Positions 61,377-64,000 of a stretch of DNA of 64,000 nt are shown piece by piece. Position 1 is the stretch's first letter. Each line of letters opens with the position of its first letter. The notes beneath the pieces were generated by a model. That model saw nothing but the letters and a program-made list of their open reading frames with translations, searched no databases and was not told the origin of the DNA. The position numbers and the translations under genes are program-made. This DNA comes from Massilia sp. TS11 (GTDB taxonomy: Bacteria; Pseudomonadota; Gammaproteobacteria; Burkholderiales; Burkholderiaceae_D). Location: the NCBI RefSeq assembly GCF_022012445.1, contig NZ_JAKLTS010000011.1, positions 62,001-126,000 on the forward strand, written 5' to 3'.

Positions 61377-63362
61377 ATGTCTGGATCTGAGAATACCGGC
61401 CTGCAAGAGAACCGCATTTTCAACCCGCCGGCCGCCTTTTCGGGCTCCGCCCTGATTCCGAGCATGGACGCCTATCGCGCGCTGTGCGCCGAGGCGGAAA
61501 AAGATTACGAAGGCTTCTGGGCGCGTCTGGCCCGTGAGCATCTGGAATGGCAGACGCCGTTCACCAAGACCCTGGACGAAAGCAAGGCCCCGTTCTACGA
61601 GTGGTTCAACGACGGCAAGCTCAACGTCTCCTACAACTGTCTCGACCGCAACCTGAAGAACGGCAACGCCGACAAGACGGCCATCATTTTCGAAGCCGAC
61701 GACGGCGCCGTCACCAAGGTCACTTACACCCAGCTGTACGAAAAGGTCTGCCAGTTCGCCAACGGCCTCAAGTCGCTCGGCATCAAGAAGGGCGACCGCG
61801 TCGTCATCTACATGCCGATGTCGGTCGAAGGCGTGGCCGCCATGCAGGCCTGCGCGCGCATCGGTGCGACCCACTCGGTGGTGTTCGGCGGCTTCTCCGC
61901 CAAATCGCTGCAGGAGCGCATCATCGACGCTGGCGCCGTGTGCGTGATCACGGCCGACGAGCAGGCGCGCGGCGGCAAGCATCTGCCGCTGAAAGCCATC
62001 GTCGACGAGGCGCTCGAGATGGGCGGCTGCGAAGCGATCAAGAACGTCATCGTGTACAAGCGCACGGGCGGCAATATCGGCTGGACCGCCGGGCGCGACC
62101 TGTGGCTCGACGAGCTGCTGGCGGGCAAAGCCACCAGCTGCGAGCCGGAATTCGTCGAGGCCGAACATCCGCTGTTCCTGCTCTACACCTCGGGCTCGAC
62201 CGGCACTCCGAAAGGCGTGCAACACGCCAGCGGCGGCTATCTGCTGTGGGCCACGCTGACCATGAAGTGGACCTTCGACATCAAGCCGACCGACGTGTTC
62301 TGGTGCACGGCCGACATCGGCTGGGTGACCGGCCACACCTACATCGCCTACGGCCCGCTGTCCTGCGGCGCCACCCAGATCGTGTTCGAAGGCGTGCCGA
62401 CCTTCCCCAATGCCGGCCGTTTCTGGGACACCATCGCCAAGCACAAGGCGACGATTTTCTACACGGCGCCGACCGCGATCCGTTCGCTGATCAAGGCCTC
62501 GGACGCCGACGAAAAAGTGCATCCGAAGAATTTCGACCTGTCGAGCCTGCGTCTGCTCGGCTCCGTTGGCGAGCCGATCAATCCGGAAGCATGGATGTGG
62601 TACTACCGCAATGTGGGCCGTGAGAACTGCCCGATCGTCGACACCTTCTGGCAGACCGAGACCGGCGGCCACATGATCACGCCGCTGCCGGGGGCCACTC
62701 CGATGGTGCCGGGCTCGTGCACGCTGCCGCTGCCGGGCATCATGGCCGCCATCGTCGACGAAGCCGGCCACGACGTGCCGAACGGGCAGGGCGGCATTCT
62801 GGTCGTCAAGCGCCCCTGGCCCTCGATGATCCGGACGATCTGGAATAATCCGGAACGCTTCAAGAACAGCTACTTCCCGGCCGAGCTGGGCGGCACCCTG
62901 TATCTGGCTGGCGACGGCGCCATCCGCAACAAGGACACCGCTTACTTCACGATCACCGGCCGCATCGACGACGTGCTGAACGTGTCGGGTCACCGCATGG
63001 GCACGATGGAGATCGAGTCGGCCCTGGTGGCCAACCCGATGGTGGCCGAGGCCGCCGTGGTCGGCAAGCCGGACGATACGACCGGCGAATCGATCTGCGC
63101 GTTCGTGGTGCTCAAGCGTCAGCGCCCGGTCGGCGACGAAGCCAAGCAGATCGCCAAGGAGCTGCGTGACTGGGTGGCGCACGAGATCGGCCCGATCGCC
63201 AAGCCGAAGGAAATCCGCTTCGGCGACAACCTGCCGAAGACCCGTTCGGGCAAGATCATGCGCCGTCTGCTGCGTGTGATCGCCAAGGGCGAGGAGATCA
63301 CGCAGGACGTGTCGACGCTGGAGAATCCGGCCATTCTGGAACAGCTGAAAACGGCGTCCTAA
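61377..63362 (+). CDS. acs: Acetyl-CoA synthetase
   Basis: The 661-residue AMP-forming enzyme has [43 protein letters not shown] and the acetylatable lysine motif [14 protein letters not shown] near the C-terminus. It activates acetate to acetyl-CoA. ATG at 61377 is preceded by GGAG and fits the family start. Confidence 0.96.
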   Translation: MSGSENTGLQENRIFNPPAAFSGSALIPSMDAYRALCAEAEKDYEGFWARLAREHLEWQTPFTKTLDESKAPFYEWFNDGKLNVSYNCLDRNLKNGNADKTAIIFEADDGAVTKVTYTQLYEKVCQFANGLKSLGIKKGDRVVIYMPMSVEGVAAMQACARIGATHSVVFGGFSAKSLQERIIDAGAVCVITADEQARGGKHLPLKAIVDEALEMGGCEAIKNVIVYKRTGGNIGWTAGRDLWLDELLAGKATSCEPEFVEAEHPLFLLYTSGSTGTPKGVQHASGGYLLWATLTMKWTFDIKPTDVFWCTADIGWVTGHTYIAYGPLSCGATQIVFEGVPTFPNAGRFWDTIAKHKATIFYTAPTAIRSLIKASDADEKVHPKNFDLSSLRLLGSVGEPINPEAWMWYYRNVGRENCPIVDTFWQTETGGHMITPLPGATPMVPGSCTLPLPGIMAAIVDEAGHDVPNGQGGILVVKRPWPSMIRTIWNNPERFKNSYFPAELGGTLYLAGDGAIRNKDTAYFTITGRIDDVLNVSGHRMGTMEIESALVANPMVAEAAVVGKPDDTTGESICAFVVLKRQRPVGDEAKQIAKELRDWVAHEIGPIAKPKEIRFGDNLPKTRSGKIMRRLLRVIAKGEEITQDVSTLENPAILEQLKTAS

Positions 63363-63428
63363 AAAGTTGCGTGAGGCTTAATCCCTGCTATAATATGCGG
63401 CTTCCCGGTCTCCGGACCGGGATTTGCA

Positions 63429-63519
63429 GGAGAGATGGATGAGTGGTTTAAGTCGCACGCCTGGAAAGCGTGTATAGGTTCATAGCCTATCGGGGGTTCG
63501 AATCCCCCTCTCTCCGCCA
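63429..63519 (+). tRNA. tRNA-Ser (GGA), CCA encoded
   Basis: The acceptor stem is GGAGAGA/TCTCTCC with discriminator G. The D arm is present, the anticodon GGA lies in CGCCTGGAAAGCG, the long variable arm is that of a class II tRNA, and the TPsiC arm is GGGGGTTCGAATCCCCC. CCA is encoded. It lies 66 bases after acs and is the probable attachment site of the integrase at 63685. Confidence 0.96.
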
Positions 63520-63550
63520 GGAACATGTTCTAAGACATTCAAGTATGTCC

Positions 63551-63590
63551 AAAAAACCCGTGCTACTCACTATGAGGGCGCGGGTTTTTT
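63551..63590. terminator. Terminator after tRNA-Ser
   Basis: AAAAAACCCG and CGGGTTTTTT form the stem around a loop of about 20 bases, ending in a T-run on the plus strand. It ends the tRNA-Ser transcript. Confidence 0.8.
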
Positions 63591-63631
63591 GTTTCGAGAA
63601 CGCCAAAAGCGTCCATTGAAATCCAGCAATT

Positions 63632-63684
63632 TTGACGGTATGGTTGACGGTACTTAAAAATACCGCCAATCCAGATACCGTCAA
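63632..63684 (+). promoter_or_regulatory. Four TTGACGGTA repeats abutting the integrase start
   Basis: Two direct copies of TTGACGGTA (63632-63640 and 63644-63652) face two inverted ones, TACCGCCAA (63661-63669, one mismatch) and TACCGTCAA (63676-63684). The last ends at the base before the integrase ATG. They could be arm-type integrase sites or an autoregulatory operator. No Shine-Dalgarno sequence is visible. Confidence 0.7.
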
Positions 63685-64000
63685 ATGCCTAAGCTCGTCG
63701 CCCCGCTCACTGATGTCCAGCCCAGGACTGCAAAGCCAAAGGAAAAGCCCTACAAGCTTACTGACGGTGAAGGCCTGTTTCTATTGGTTAAGCCAGACGG
63801 TGCAAAGTACTGGCGTATGGACTATCGGTTTGGGGAGGTTCGCCGGACGCTGGCATTCGGCAAATACCCCGAAGTTACCCTTGCTGACGCACGTGGAAAG
63901 CGTCTGGCCGCTCGAAAACTCCTTGATCAAGGTATCGACCCGAACCAAGAAAAGAAGGATCGCAAGCGTGAATTGATTGAGGCCAACTCTCACACGTTTG
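63685..64000 (+). CDS. P4-type tyrosine integrase, N-terminal part (runs off window)
   Basis: The frame from ATG 63685 stays open to the window end (105 residues). It has the DUF4102 arm-binding domain: LTDGEGLFLLVKPDGAKYW, YRFGEVRRTLAFGKYPEV and LADARGKRLAARKLLDQGIDP. Such integrases insert islands at tRNA 3' ends, here tRNA-Ser 165 bases upstream. The catalytic domain lies outside the window. Confidence 0.9.
   Translation, partial: MPKLVAPLTDVQPRTAKPKEKPYKLTDGEGLFLLVKPDGAKYWRMDYRFGEVRRTLAFGKYPEVTLADARGKRLAARKLLDQGIDPNQEKKDRKRELIEANSHTF

Noticed and set aside
63632..63976. A 114-residue ORF at the window end
   Set aside because: It is the out-of-frame shadow of the P4-type integrase, whose own frame is open from 63685 to the edge.
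1..64000. CRISPR arrays and prophage structural genes
   Set aside because: No regularly spaced repeats and no capsid, tail or terminase genes were seen; the only repeats are the palindromes, att copies and integrase duplication described.

Overview
The window looks like chromosome from a high-GC betaproteobacterium of the order Burkholderiales, most probably an Oxalobacteraceae member (Massilia/Janthinobacterium type). This is inferred from the Burkholderia-type porin, the narK1-narK2-dnr/narGHJI/narXL arrangement, the HAD-UbiA fusion and the dispersed GGGGTCAGACCCC repeats; no marker gene fixes the genus.

Bases 1-6772: the 3' end of an MFS transporter gene with a cysteine-containing HTH regulator, a three-gene envelope cluster (SMR-like protein, HAD-UbiA prenyltransferase, large membrane protein), and a ThDP-dependent 2-oxo-acid decarboxylase behind a well-formed FNR-type promoter. 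Bases 6776-32828 are an anaerobic-respiration block. It holds an anaerobic ribonucleotide reductase whose glycyl-radical domain is a separate 55-residue ORF (nrdD / small nrdD / nrdG), sirB2, two nitrate/nitrite transporters, a Dnr-like regulator, a DUF2249 plus polytopic membrane protein pair, the O2-independent ubiquinone genes ubiUVT, carbonic anhydrase, narGHJI with a parvulin foldase, moaA, narXL and nnrS. Together these supply nitrate uptake and reduction, molybdenum cofactor, quinone and dNTP synthesis without oxygen, nitrate sensing and NO handling. FNR-type TTGAC-N4-GTCAA boxes and a NarL heptamer sit at the expected promoter positions.

Bases 32789-46060 are ordinary chromosome: a flavodoxin-like protein, a DUF885 peptidase, a two-SBP plus GGDEF/EAL signalling operon, a porin, a TonB-dependent receptor, DUF3079, udk and an exported protein.

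Bases 46061-58752 are a composite integrative island at the 3' end of tRNA-His. Three copies of a 46-bp tRNA-derived att sequence (46340, 50112, 58675) bound two segments. The first carries a PAAR/lysozyme-like effector with a candidate periplasmic immunity protein, and an IS3-family element inserted in a decayed exported-protein gene. The second carries a DGQHR-domain protein, a BamHI-like restriction-modification system with C protein and C-boxes, an MqsRA toxin-antitoxin pair, two tyrosine recombinases with a DUF4224 protein, an approximately 770-bp hairpin-rich non-coding stretch, and a 39-residue single-TM protein. A fragment of a second, related integrase lies at the left edge. Base composition falls visibly in the cargo genes.

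Bases 58798-64000: murI, class I fumarase, acs, tRNA-Ser(GGA), and the start of a second integrative element, whose P4-type integrase runs off the window end.
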